DNA from: Thermoleophilaceae bacterium
GTDB lineage: Bacteria > Actinomycetota > Thermoleophilia > Solirubrobacterales > Thermoleophilaceae
Assembly: GCA_030447905.1 (NCBI GenBank)
Contig: JAUJNZ010000010.1
Coordinates: 1 to 45,415, forward strand
Reading direction: 5' to 3'
Length of the DNA stretch: 45,415 nt
Shown here piece by piece: positions 1 to 8,151 of the stretch (within the stretch, counting starts at the first letter, position 1; each line of letters starts with the position of its first letter). Under the pieces are notes generated by a model. The model was given only the letters and a program-made list of their open reading frames with translations. It was not told where the DNA came from and did not search any database. Position numbers and translations under genes: made by a program.

Positions 1-2
1 GC

Positions 3-542
3 TCGTGGCAGCTCGGCACCGTCCAGCTCGACTACTCGATGCCCGAGCGCTTCGAGCTCGCCTACACGGGCGCCGACAACTCAGAGCACCGCCCGGTGAT
101 GATCCACCGCGCGCTGCTCGGCTCCTTCGAGCGCTTCGTCGGGATCCTCATCGAGCATTACGCCGGCGAGTTCCCGCTCTGGCTGGCGCCCGTCCAGGCT
201 GTCGTCCTGCCGATCGCCGACCGCCACGTCGAGTACGCCCGCCGGGTGAGCGCCGAGCTGGGCGGCGCGGGGGTACGTTGCGAAGTCGACGAGCGGGCCG
301 AGTCGGTCGGGCGCAAGATCCGCGACGCCGAGCTGCGCAAGGTGCCCTACATGCTCGTGGCCGGCGACCAGGAGGAGGCCGAGGACACCGTGTCGCTGCG
401 CCGACGGGGGAAAGGGGACCTCGGTCGCCAGGCGGTCGCCGAGCTCGCCGCGAGCGCCCGGGGGGAGATCGAGTCCCGGGTAGGGGGCGGTCCGCGCGCC
501 CCCGCGGCGACCGACGCCGGGGGCGAGGAACCGGCGAGTTGA
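3..542 (+). CDS. thrS: Threonine-tRNA ligase, C-terminal part (5' truncated by window)
   Basis: The open frame enters from the left edge and ends at TGA 540-542, giving about 179 residues. The visible part starts in the end of the class II catalytic core (motif 3 region, WQLGTVQLDYSMPERF, then a GADN/HRPVMIHRA stretch) and continues into the anticodon-binding domain (QAVVLPIADRHVEYA, then RAESVGRKIRDAEL and KVPYMLVAGDQE). This is the usual end of ThrRS, which charges tRNA-Thr in the cytoplasm. After the domain there is a short Gly/Ala/Pro-rich tail of about 30 residues, longer than in many ThrRS. The gene precedes infC, a common bacterial order. Identification is firm; the N-terminal editing and TGS domains lie outside the window. 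Confidence 0.95.
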   Translation, partial: SWQLGTVQLDYSMPERFELAYTGADNSEHRPVMIHRALLGSFERFVGILIEHYAGEFPLWLAPVQAVVLPIADRHVEYARRVSAELGGAGVRCEVDERAESVGRKIRDAELRKVPYMLVAGDQEEAEDTVSLRRRGKGDLGRQAVAELAASARGEIESRVGGGPRAPAATDAGGEEPAS

Positions 543-714
543 CCGCACGGGGACGCGGATGCCGAGGGCGCTCGCGGACGTCAGGCGCACCTGGTGGGCG
601 AGCCCGACGTCGACAGGGCGCGGCCCTCATGCGCCCGCGCTCAAGGCGGACGGAAAAGATGGCCCGCCGCTGATCGTTGCCACGGGAGCGCCATGCCCTC
701 CGCGGACTCGGCGC

Positions 715-720
715 TATACT
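715..720 (+). promoter_or_regulatory. -10 element (TATACT) of the infC leader
   Basis: TATACT is the best -10 match in the thrS-infC gap. No good -35 sits 16-18 bases upstream. It lies 8 bases before ATG 729, the spacing seen at several other starts in this window where the transcript would begin at or next to the start codon. It would place the start of an infC mRNA near 727-729. Confidence 0.55.
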
Positions 721-728
721 CCGCGCCG

Positions 729-764
729 ATGAAGGGGACTCACACCACGCGCCGCCACCCATAA
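729..764 (+). CDS. Possible 11-codon leader peptide upstream of infC
   Basis: ATG 729 to TAA 762-764 encodes MKGTHTTRRHP. The ATG sits 8 bases after a strong TATACT hexamer, so it would be the first codon of a leaderless mRNA. It contains three Thr, two His and two Arg in eleven residues. The stop is followed by 72 bases of pyrimidine-rich sequence before the infC GTG. This could be a translated leader that tunes infC expression, or simply a chance ORF; the evidence is position and spacing only. No convincing terminator/antiterminator pair was seen in 765-836. Confidence 0.35.
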   Translation: MKGTHTTRRHP

Positions 765-836
765 CGCGCAGTGCCCTTCCCGTCTCGCTCGCCGCTCCCT
801 CTCGCCTTTGCCGTCTAGTCCCGCCCTCTCTGCCTA

Positions 837-1604
837 GTGCCGATCCCGCGTAGGTTCGATCGGCGCCCGCCCGAACGGGACCAGACCCGCGTCAACGAAC
901 GGATCGGGGTCCCGGAGGTCCGGCTCATCGGCGAGGACGGCCAGCAGGTCGGGGTGGTGGAGCGCGACGAGGCGCTCCAGTACGCCCGCGACCGCGACCT
1001 CGACCTCGTCGAGGTGGCTCCGCAGGCCCGCCCGCCCGTGTGCCGGGTGCTCGACTACTCGAAGTACAAGTACGAGCAGGAGCAGAAGGCCAAGGCCGCG
1101 CGCCGCCACCAGAAGTCGATCACTGTTCGCGAGATCAAGCTGCGCCCGAAGATCGCCGCCAACGACTACGAGACCAAGAAGGGCCACGTCGAGCGCTTCC
1201 TGCGCCACCAGGACAAGGTCAAGGTGACGATCATGTTCCGCGGGCGCGAGACAACCCACCCGGAGCGTGGCGAGCGGCTGCTCATGCAGCTCGCGGACGA
1301 GCTCTCCGAGCTCGGGACGATCGAGCAGCGCCCGAACCTCGACGGGCGCAACATGACGATGATGATGGCGCCGGTGCGGCCGAAGGCCGATGCCGGCGCG
1401 GGTGACGGCGAGAACGGACGGAGGGGCGAGAACGGCTCCGACGGCCACGCCTCCGGCGAGCGCACGGCCGAGCCGGTCCCAATCGACGCGGCCCGCGTCG
1501 CCGACGGGGCAGCCGTGACAGACGGCGAGCTCGCAGCCGCTGACGCCGAGGTCGAGTCACCGGCTCCGGCGGTCGCCGATCGCGCGCCCGTCCCGGAGCC
1601 CTAG
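837..1604 (+). CDS. infC: Translation initiation factor IF-3
   Basis: 255 residues. The IF-3 N domain starts at about residue 18 ([15 protein letters not shown]) and the C domain holds the characteristic [12 protein letters not shown] near residue 132. IF-3 binds the 30S subunit, checks start codon-anticodon pairing and prevents premature 50S joining. The last ~75 residues are an Ala/Glu/Asp-rich tail without recognisable fold; core IF-3 is about 170-180 residues, so this is an extended form. GTG 837 is the first usable start after the in-frame TAG at 816-818. No Shine-Dalgarno sequence is visible, which fits the atypical initiation often seen for infC. The usual partners rpmI and rplT come 1.66 kb downstream, after an unrelated gene. 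Confidence 0.95.
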   Translation: MPIPRRFDRRPPERDQTRVNERIGVPEVRLIGEDGQQVGVVERDEALQYARDRDLDLVEVAPQARPPVCRVLDYSKYKYEQEQKAKAARRHQKSITVREIKLRPKIAANDYETKKGHVERFLRHQDKVKVTIMFRGRETTHPERGERLLMQLADELSELGTIEQRPNLDGRNMTMMMAPVRPKADAGAGDGENGRRGENGSDGHASGERTAEPVPIDAARVADGAAVTDGELAAADAEVESPAPAVADRAPVPEP

Positions 1605-1861
1605 GGGGCGACTCCGAACCCGGAGCCGCTTATGGGGCTCTCGACATCTCCCCGGCGACGCGGCATCGCGGGGACCCAATGCGAGGGACCCCGCCCCGCA
1701 GGTAGGGATATCCGCACCAGGGGACGCCTGTCGTCCGTACAGCGGAGCACTCTCCCAGGCGCGAGGGTGCTGCAAATGCCGACCGACGACAGGTGGATGG
1801 CCCCATCGGCGGATCCGGCGAACGGACGGAAGGGTCGTACTGATCCTTCGCAGGGGACGTC
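1605..1861 (+). other. infC downstream intergenic region
   Basis: 257 bases without a convincing gene. One open frame spans most of it, but it has no recognisable protein features. GC-rich inverted segments occur near 1650-1670, none with a T-run, so no terminator is called. A Shine-Dalgarno AGGGG lies just before GTG 1862. Confidence 0.4.
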
Positions 1862-3175
1862 GTGACGGCACAGAGCGACTCGACCGCATCTCAGGGCTCC
1901 CAAGCCGGGAGCCTCGACCTCGGTCCGGGTGACACCGCCGCCACTCCGACCGCGCCACCGGCCGAGTGCCTGGCTTTTCGCCGGGCGATCGAAAACCACC
2001 AGGTCACCTTCCACCAGGTCGCCCGAGCGTGGTTTCAGTCCTCCCCGAAGTTCAACCCCTGCGCCGAGGACAGGCCGTTCTACGCAGAGGTCTTTCCCGA
2101 GCTGCTCGATGAGTTCGGGCGCCCGCGCGGGGGGATCGAGACCGGATACTTCTGCGAGAACATCCGCGTCGCCGCGGTGCTGACGAACATCCGGATAGCC
2201 GCCGAGCTGACCGAGGGGCCACGGGTGGCCGACCTCGTCTCCAACGACCAAGCGGACGGGGCCAGCGCCTCGGCGGCGTCTCTCCCCGGTGTGGCCCGCG
2301 GCTCCGCGCCACCGAACGGCCAAGCGCGTTGGAAGAGGAGGTCGAAGAGCGAGCGCCGCTCGGCGTCGAGCTCGGCCATCCACCTCGAGCCTGCCTTTGG
2401 CGATCCTGAGAGCTGGAAGGCCAAGGCCATACTCTTCCGCTGTCTGGAGCTGCATTACCGCGCGATCGAGTTCCTCAAGCCAAAACCGCGCAAGATCGCG
2501 ATGCGGATGGTCTTCAGCGTGATCGCCGCACTCCTCGGGAGCCTCGACGCCCGCGCGGCGCGCGGCGAGGGCGCAAAGGACTTCGGCGAGGATCCCAAGG
2601 AGCTCGAAGCCGTCGAGGGGGAGCTCGCCCGTGCGGAGCGCTACTACGTTCGCTCAGCCCAGCGGGCGGCACAGATCGAGTACTTCCTCGGGATGCTGGG
2701 CGGCCTGGCGGTGCTCCTAGGCGTCGCGGGGGGCCTCGCCGCCGGGCTTCGGATGAGCGGTGATCTCGAGCTGCTCCTCGTGAGCCTGCTCTCCGGGGGA
2801 TGCGGCGGCCTGCTCAGCGTCATGTCCCGGATGAGCGCCGGTAAGCTCGCGCTCAATCACGAGTCCGGAAAGGGCATCATCCGTTTGCTCGGCGGCATGC
2901 GACCGCTCATCGGTGCGGTGTTCGGCGTGGCCCTCTACGTCCTCCTCGAGGGCGGGCTGCTCTCGCTCGCCCCTGCGGACGGTGCGGACCGGGTCTACTT
3001 CTACGCGGGCGTCGCCTTCGTGGCCGGCTTCAGCGAGCGCTTCGCTCAGGACGCGGTCGCGGGCGTCGGCCGTAGCTTCGGTGCAGGTGACCCCGAGCAC
3101 CCGGCGGACGCAGTTTCCGAGCCGGCGAGCGGAGGGGCGCCCGGCAGCCGGCTGCTCGCGCGGGCGCGGCGGTAG
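1862..3175 (+). CDS. Membrane protein of unknown function, four C-terminal TM helices
   Basis: 437 residues. The first ~265 residues are soluble and of mixed composition, with no motif I can name. Then come four hydrophobic segments at about 271-293, 300-322, 345-370 and 376-393. The last ends in GFSERFAQD, a signature I associate with a widespread uncharacterised bacterial C-terminal membrane module. The GTG start is supported by AGGGG 8 bases upstream. An alternating Lys/Arg/Ser-rich stretch around residues 155-170 may be a linker. The gene sits between infC and rpmI, which are normally adjacent, and is less GC-saturated than its neighbours. Function is unknown. Either a lineage-specific insertion or a membrane sensor is possible; nothing in the sequence decides this. 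Confidence 0.75.
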   Translation: MTAQSDSTASQGSQAGSLDLGPGDTAATPTAPPAECLAFRRAIENHQVTFHQVARAWFQSSPKFNPCAEDRPFYAEVFPELLDEFGRPRGGIETGYFCENIRVAAVLTNIRIAAELTEGPRVADLVSNDQADGASASAASLPGVARGSAPPNGQARWKRRSKSERRSASSSAIHLEPAFGDPESWKAKAILFRCLELHYRAIEFLKPKPRKIAMRMVFSVIAALLGSLDARAARGEGAKDFGEDPKELEAVEGELARAERYYVRSAQRAAQIEYFLGMLGGLAVLLGVAGGLAAGLRMSGDLELLLVSLLSGGCGGLLSVMSRMSAGKLALNHESGKGIIRLLGGMRPLIGAVFGVALYVLLEGGLLSLAPADGADRVYFYAGVAFVAGFSERFAQDAVAGVGRSFGAGDPEHPADAVSEPASGGAPGSRLLARARR

Positions 3176-3266
3176 GGCGGGGCGATCTGCCCTGGCGACC
3201 CGTGCCGCGGCGGTGGACGCCGCCGCTACTACAGCGTGATCGGCGTGTGCTTCAATGACCGGTTCT

Positions 3267-3461
3267 ATGCCGAAGATGAAGTCCCACTCCGGTGCGAAGA
3301 AGCGCTTCAAGGTCACCGCAGGCGGCAAGCTCCGCGGCCGTCACGGCATGACGAGCCACATCCGCGTCAAGAAGAACGCCAAGCGCCAGCGCCGGCTCTC
3401 GGACGACCTCGTGGTCTCCAAGGCGGACGAGCCGCGGGTCGAGCGGCTGCTCGGGCGATGA
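3267..3461 (+). CDS. rpmI: Large ribosomal subunit protein bL35
   Basis: 64 residues, very basic, beginning [17 protein letters not shown] as in the bL35 family and ending RVERLLGR. bL35 is a late-assembling 50S protein. I chose ATG 3267 because family members start MPKMK; an upstream in-frame ATG at 3255 would add four residues (MTGS). No Shine-Dalgarno is visible before either. The stop TGA overlaps the rplT start (ATGA, 3458-3461), so translation of the two ribosomal proteins is coupled. Confidence 0.95.
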   Translation: MPKMKSHSGAKKRFKVTAGGKLRGRHGMTSHIRVKKNAKRQRRLSDDLVVSKADEPRVERLLGR

Positions 3462-3817
3462 GCCGCGTCAGGCGCTCGGTCCATGCGCGCAAGAAGCGCC
3501 GCGCCACCCTGGCCCGGGCCAAGGGCTATCGGGGCGAGGCCCACAAGAGCTACCGCCGGGCGAAGGAGGCCCTGCTCAAGGCCGACACCTACGCCTACCG
3601 CGACCGGCGTAACCGCAAGCGCGACTTCCGCCGGCTGTGGATCACCCGGATCAACGCCGCCGCTCGGCGCGAGGGGGTCACCTACGGTCAGTTCATGCAC
3701 GGACTCAAGCTCGCCGAGGTCGAGGTAGACCGCAAGATGCTGGCCGACATAGCCGTGCGCGACCCCGAGACCTTCCGACGCTTTGTCGAGCGCGCCCGCG
3801 AGGCGGCCGCTGCCTGA
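3458..3817 (+). CDS. rplT: Large ribosomal subunit protein bL20
   Basis: 119 residues, the usual length. The N-terminal basic arm ([29 protein letters not shown]) and the globular part ([36 protein letters not shown]) are typical of bL20, which binds 23S rRNA early in 50S assembly and often autoregulates the infC-rpmI-rplT unit in other bacteria. The start overlaps the rpmI stop. A strong intrinsic terminator follows 28 bases after the stop codon. Confidence 0.97.
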   Translation: MSRVRRSVHARKKRRATLARAKGYRGEAHKSYRRAKEALLKADTYAYRDRRNRKRDFRRLWITRINAAARREGVTYGQFMHGLKLAEVEVDRKMLADIAVRDPETFRRFVERAREAAAA

Positions 3818-3845
3818 CCCCGGAGGTCAGCTCGGCTCGACTCTC

Positions 3846-3871
3846 GGGGCGCCCGTCGGGGCGCCCCTTTT
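3846..3871 (+). terminator. Rho-independent terminator after rplT
   Basis: GGGGCGCC (3846-3853) pairs perfectly with GGCGCCCC (3860-3867) across a six-base loop, and TTTT follows immediately (3868-3871). It is the clearest intrinsic terminator in the window and ends the ribosomal-protein unit before the methyltransferase gene. Confidence 0.85.
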
Positions 3872-3888
3872 CGTTCCCGGCGCCGACC

Positions 3889-4620
3889 GTGATCACCTCA
3901 CCTGACAACGACAAGCTCAAGCTCATCCGCCGCCTTCGCGGCGCCAGGGCGCGGCGGCGGACCGGTCTGTTTGTGGCCGAGGGCGAGGACCTGATCGAGG
4001 CGGCCGCGGCGGCGGGGCTCGAACCGGAGGCGCTGCTCGTCGCCGGCGTCGACGTCGAGGCGAGGCTGCTCGCAGAGGTGAGCGCGCTCGGGTCGGGGAC
4101 GCGCGTCGCCGGCGTCTTCGCCCAGCGGTTCGCCGAGCCGGGAGGGGAGGTGTCGGTGTACCTGCACGGGGTCGGCGACCCCGCCAACGTGGGCGCGACC
4201 ATTCGAGCCGCACACGCGCTGTGCGACGGACCCGTGATCCTCGGCCCGGGTTGCGCCGACGCCTACGGGCCCAAGGCGGTACGCGCGAGCATGGGCTCGC
4301 TCTTCGCGCGTCCGCCCGCACGGGCCGAGTCCGAGCAGCTCGAGGGCACGCTGCTCGCGCTCGAGCGCGGCGCCGGACGGTCGCTCGCCGAGCTCGAGGA
4401 CTCAGAGCTCGAGCCGCCGGTCACGGTTTGCCTCGGCGCCGAGCGCGAGGGCCTCCCGGCGGTGGTGCGCGAGCGCGCCGGCTTGCGCGCCGAGATACCG
4501 CTGCGTCGCGACGGCCCGGACTCACTCAACGTGGCAATGGCGGCCACCGTGGCGCTCTACGAGCTCGGGCGCCGCGAGGTGCTCGCCGCCGCCGGGACTA
4601 GGATGGCCCGTCATGGCTGA
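3889..4620 (+). CDS. SpoU/TrmH-family RNA 2'-O-ribose methyltransferase
   Basis: 243 residues. The N-terminal part (ITSPDNDKLKLIRRL, then FVAEGEDLI) resembles the substrate-binding domain of 23S rRNA 2'-O-methyltransferases. The SPOUT knot motifs are present: motif 1 GVGDPANVGATIRAA near residue 93, motif 2 LGAEREGLP near 181, motif 3 SLNVAMAATVALYE near 212. Motif 1 has GDPANVG instead of the more common NPGNVG. The enzyme should use S-adenosylmethionine to methylate a ribose in rRNA or tRNA; the target nucleotide cannot be read from the sequence. GTG 3889 is the first start after the terminator. The 3' end overlaps pheS by 8 bases, and the gene sits between rplT and pheS as in many bacteria. 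Confidence 0.88.
   Translation: MITSPDNDKLKLIRRLRGARARRRTGLFVAEGEDLIEAAAAAGLEPEALLVAGVDVEARLLAEVSALGSGTRVAGVFAQRFAEPGGEVSVYLHGVGDPANVGATIRAAHALCDGPVILGPGCADAYGPKAVRASMGSLFARPPARAESEQLEGTLLALERGAGRSLAELEDSELEPPVTVCLGAEREGLPAVVRERAGLRAEIPLRRDGPDSLNVAMAATVALYELGRREVLAAAGTRMARHG
4599..4604 (+). promoter_or_regulatory. -10 element (TAGGAT) for pheS
   Basis: TAGGAT lies inside the 3' end of the methyltransferase gene, 8 bases before the pheS ATG at 4613. The spacing predicts a leaderless pheST transcript in addition to read-through from upstream. Confidence 0.5.
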
Positions 4621-5683
4621 GCCGTCCGCCAAGCGCCGCCTCGAGGAGCTCGGGTCGGAGGCCGAGGCCGCCGTGGTCGCCGCCGGCGCGGTCTCCGAGC
4701 TCGAGGACGTGAGGGTGCGCTATCTCGGCCGCCGAGCGGAGCTGACCGCCACGCTGCGCTCGATCCGCGACCTCCCCGCCGAGGAGCGCGGGGCGGTTGG
4801 AAAGGCGGCGAACGCCGTGCGCATGCGCCTCGAGGAGATGATCGCCGCACGCGGCGCCGCCCTCGAGGCGGCCGAGCTCGAGCACCGGCTCGAGCAGGAT
4901 CGCCTCGACGTCACTTTGCCCGGTGACCCGCCCTTTTCCACCGGCCACCTGCACCTCGTCTCAGCGATCCGGCGCGAGCTGGAGGACGTGTTCGTCGGGC
5001 TCGGGTTCGCCGTGCTCGAGGGCCCTGAGGTCGAGTACGAGTACTACAACTTCACGGCCCTCAACCATCCGCCCTCTCACCCCGCGCGGCTGCCCCAGGA
5101 CACCTTCTACCTCTCCGACCGGGTGCTGCTGCGCACCCACACCTCGCCGATGCAGGTCCGCGCGATGGAGGCCGGGGAGCCGCCGATCTACGTGGTCGTC
5201 CCGGGCCGGGTCTACCGCCCCGACACTCCGGACGCCACCCACGTGCCGATGTTCCACCAGCTCGAGGGCCTCGCGATCGACGAGGACATCACGCTCGCCG
5301 ACCTGCGCGGCGTCCTGCTCGAGTTCGCGCGTGCGGTTTTCGGGGCGAGCCGGGAGGTGCGGCTGCGGCCCGGTTACTTCCCGTTCACCGAGCCGAGCGT
5401 CGAGGTCGACGTCTCGTGCTTCGTCTGCGACGGCACGGGTGCGGCCGGCTCCGAACGCTGCCCGACCTGCAAGGGGGAGGCGTGGATCGAGATCCTCGGC
5501 GCCGGGATGGTCGATCCCAACGTGCTCGGCTACGTCGCCGACTCGGGCTACGACCCCGAGCGCGTCCAGGGCTTTGCCTTCGGAATGGGGATCGAGCGGA
5601 TCGCCATGCTCAAGTACGGAATCCCCGACCTGCGCATGCTCTGGGAGAACGACGTCCGGCTGCTGGAGCAGTTCGGAGCATGA
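4613..5683 (+). CDS. pheS: Phenylalanine-tRNA ligase alpha subunit
   Basis: 356 residues, the usual size. An N-terminal coiled-coil arm (about 1-85) precedes the class II catalytic core: the motif-2 region LLRTHTSPMQVRAM near 168, FHQLEGLAID, then GYFPFTEPSVEVDVSC, the zinc-like CxxC pairs (CFVCDGTG and CPTCKGEAW), ILGAGMVDPNVL and the motif-3 helix GFAFGMGIERIAML. PheS carries the active site of the (alpha-beta)2 enzyme. The spacer between the two CxxC pairs is a few residues longer than usual. The stop overlaps the pheT start (ATGA), giving coupled synthesis of the two subunits. Confidence 0.97.
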   Translation: MAEPSAKRRLEELGSEAEAAVVAAGAVSELEDVRVRYLGRRAELTATLRSIRDLPAEERGAVGKAANAVRMRLEEMIAARGAALEAAELEHRLEQDRLDVTLPGDPPFSTGHLHLVSAIRRELEDVFVGLGFAVLEGPEVEYEYYNFTALNHPPSHPARLPQDTFYLSDRVLLRTHTSPMQVRAMEAGEPPIYVVVPGRVYRPDTPDATHVPMFHQLEGLAIDEDITLADLRGVLLEFARAVFGASREVRLRPGYFPFTEPSVEVDVSCFVCDGTGAAGSERCPTCKGEAWIEILGAGMVDPNVLGYVADSGYDPERVQGFAFGMGIERIAMLKYGIPDLRMLWENDVRLLEQFGA

Positions 5684-8151
5684 GGGTCCCGGTCGCCTGG
5701 CTGCGCTCCTACTGCGACCCGGGGTTGAGCGCCTCGCAGATCGCTGACGTTCTCACCATGTCCGGGATCAAGGTCGAGCGCCTGCATCGGGTGGGGGTGG
5801 GCGATCCCGCGGCGTTCGTGGTCGGCCGGGTGCTCGAGGCCGAACGCCACCCCAACGCGGATCGGCTGTCGGTGTGCCGGGTCGACGACGGCGGCGAACA
5901 GCCACGGACGATCGTGTGCGGAGCGCCGAACGTGGCCGGGGGACAGATGGTGGCGGTGGCGCGGCCGGGCGCCGTGATGCCCGACGGGACGCACCTCGGG
6001 GAGCCGAAGCTGCGCGGTGTGCGCTCGAGCGGCATGATCCTGGCCGAGGACGAGCTCGGGGTCGGCGAGGACCACACCGGGATCCTCGTCCTCGAGGACG
6101 ACGGCCTGGCTCCGGGGACGCCGCTCGCCGAGGCGCTGCCCATCGCCGACGAGGTGATCGAGATCGAGATCACCCCCAACCGTCCCGACGCCATGGGTGT
6201 CTACGGCGTGGCGCGCGACGTCCACGCGGTCACCGGCACCCCGCTCGTCGAGGACCCGACCGCGCCCGACCCAGAGCCCGCCGGGGCCGACCGCGCCGAG
6301 GAGCACGCGCACGTCGAGATCGCCGATCCCGAGATCTGCCTGCGCTTCACCGCGCGGGTGTTCGAGGACGTGAAGGTCGGGCCCTCGCCGGCGTGGCTCA
6401 AGCAGCGCCTCATGGCCGCGGGCCAGCGGCCGATCTCGAACGTGGTCGACATCACCAACTACGTCATGCTCATCTCCGCCCAGCCCCTGCACGCCTTCGA
6501 CCTCGACCAGGTCCGCGGCTCCCGGATCGTGGTCCGGCGGGCACACGAGGGCGAGGCCCTGACCACCCTCGACGGGGTCGAGCGCCGCCTCTCCTCCGAG
6601 GTCGCCCTCGTGTGCGACGCCGAGGGACCGAGCGGGATCGCGGGCGTCATGGGCGGCCAGGTCTCCGAGGTCTCCGCAAAGACCACGCGCGTGCTGATGG
6701 AGGCGGCGACCTGGGTTGGTCCGAACATCATGCGGACCTCGCGCGGGCTAGGCCTGCGCACCGAGGCCTCGGCCCGCTTCGAGAAGGGCTTGCATCCCGA
6801 GCTCGCCATGGCCGGCCAGAGGCTCGCGACCAGGCTGATGATCGACCTGTGCGGCGCGCGGCTCGTGCCCGGGACGCTCGACGCCTATCCGAAGCCGGTC
6901 GGGCGGCGCCGGGTGGGTCTGCGCCTCGGGCGGATCGGCGCGCTGGTCGGCGAGGCGGTTCCCGAGGACGAGGTCCACACCGTGCTGGAGCGGCTCGGGT
7001 TCGAGGTAGCCCACGGCGGCACCGGCCAGCTCGAGGCGGTCGTCCCGCCGTCTCGCGACGGCGACGTCCAGCGGGAGGCCGATCTGATCGAGGAGGTCGC
7101 ACGCATCCACGGGCTCGACCGCCTTCCGGCCACCCTGCCCGCGCGGCGCCGCGCGGTTGGGCGCATGGGGCCCGCCCAGCGGCTGCGCCGCCGCCTCGAG
7201 GACGCGCTGCGCGACCGCGGAGCCTCCGAGGTCGTCGCCTACAGCTTCACCTCCCCGTCGGCGCTCGAGCGGCTGGGGGTCGACCCGGCCGAGGCGCTGG
7301 CCATCCGCAACCCGCTGAGCGAAGAGGGGAGCGTGATGCGCCCGCTGCTGCTGCCGGGCCTGCTCGAGGCGCTGGGTCACAATGCGGCCCACGGTCGGCC
7401 GGGGCTCGCCCTGTTCGAGTCGGCGCACGTGTACGCGGCGGTCACCGGCGACGAGGAAGGCGACGGCTCCGATCCGGTGCGGGCGGCCGAGGAGGCGCCG
7501 GCGGGCGCCCGCCCCGCCCGGGAGAGCCACCACTTGGCCGCGCTCCTCACCGAGGCCGTGCCGCCGACCTGGCGCGCGCAAGCCCGGGTCGCGGACTTCT
7601 ACGCCGCCAAGGGGCTGGTAGAGGCCCTGCTCGTGATCGCGGGGATCGAGTGGCGGATCGAGCCGGGCGCCCGGCCGTTCCTCCATCCCGGACGCGCGGC
7701 GACCGTCCGCGGCGCGGCCGATGGCCGCGAGCTCGGGTGGATCGGGGAGCTCCACCCGCTCGTCGAACGCGCATGGGAGGTGCCTCCGGCCGCCGCCTTC
7801 GAGCTCGACGCCGACGCGATCGCCGAGCTCGCGCCCGCCCGCGGCCACGACGGCTATCGGGACCTGACGAGCTTCCCCGCGGTGGTCCAGGACGTCGCGG
7901 TCGTCGTCGACGAGGACTTGAGCGCCGCGCGCGTCGAGGCAGCGGTGCGTGCCGGCGCCGGCGAACTGCTGCGCTCGATCCGCATCTTCGACCTCTACCG
8001 CGGCGAGCAGCTCGGCGCCGGGCGCAAGTCGCTCGCGCTGCGGCTCGAGTTCCGCGCCCCCGATCGCACCCTCACCGACGCCGAGGTTGCCGAGCGGCGC
8101 TCCGAGATCGAAGGCGCGCTCGCCGAGATCGGAGGGGGGCTGCGTGCCTAG
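5680..8151 (+). CDS. pheT: Phenylalanine-tRNA ligase beta subunit
   Basis: 823 residues. Domain order is as expected: short N-terminal B1 segment, tRNA-binding OB fold from about residue 40 (VVGRVLEAERHPNADRL), the B3/B4 editing region (SNVVDITNYVM and QPLHAFDLDQV), the B5 domain (RIGALVGEAVPEDEVHTVL), the catalytic-like domain, and the C-terminal ferredoxin-fold anticodon-binding domain (YRDLTSFPAVVQDVAVVVDE through RTLTDAEV). The beta subunit binds the anticodon and edits mischarged Tyr-tRNA. Start ATG 5680 overlaps the pheS stop. Its 3' end overlaps argC by 8 bases, so the arginine genes may be partly co-transcribed with pheST. Confidence 0.97.
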   Translation: MRVPVAWLRSYCDPGLSASQIADVLTMSGIKVERLHRVGVGDPAAFVVGRVLEAERHPNADRLSVCRVDDGGEQPRTIVCGAPNVAGGQMVAVARPGAVMPDGTHLGEPKLRGVRSSGMILAEDELGVGEDHTGILVLEDDGLAPGTPLAEALPIADEVIEIEITPNRPDAMGVYGVARDVHAVTGTPLVEDPTAPDPEPAGADRAEEHAHVEIADPEICLRFTARVFEDVKVGPSPAWLKQRLMAAGQRPISNVVDITNYVMLISAQPLHAFDLDQVRGSRIVVRRAHEGEALTTLDGVERRLSSEVALVCDAEGPSGIAGVMGGQVSEVSAKTTRVLMEAATWVGPNIMRTSRGLGLRTEASARFEKGLHPELAMAGQRLATRLMIDLCGARLVPGTLDAYPKPVGRRRVGLRLGRIGALVGEAVPEDEVHTVLERLGFEVAHGGTGQLEAVVPPSRDGDVQREADLIEEVARIHGLDRLPATLPARRRAVGRMGPAQRLRRRLEDALRDRGASEVVAYSFTSPSALERLGVDPAEALAIRNPLSEEGSVMRPLLLPGLLEALGHNAAHGRPGLALFESAHVYAAVTGDEEGDGSDPVRAAEEAPAGARPARESHHLAALLTEAVPPTWRAQARVADFYAAKGLVEALLVIAGIEWRIEPGARPFLHPGRAATVRGAADGRELGWIGELHPLVERAWEVPPAAAFELDADAIAELAPARGHDGYRDLTSFPAVVQDVAVVVDEDLSAARVEAAVRAGAGELLRSIRIFDLYRGEQLGAGRKSLALRLEFRAPDRTLTDAEVAERRSEIEGALAEIGGGLRA

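Noticed and set aside
5-673. Long Arg-rich plus-strand frame over thrS
   Set aside because: It is an alternate frame of thrS with an extreme Arg/Ala/Gly composition typical of GC-rich shadow frames.
543-714. Possible terminator after thrS
   Set aside because: GC-rich inverted segments occur near 615-650 but with no T-run and weak pairing.
1632-1865. 77-codon frame between infC and the membrane-protein gene
   Set aside because: No ribosome-binding site, no recognisable protein features, and it overlaps the Shine-Dalgarno and start of the next gene.
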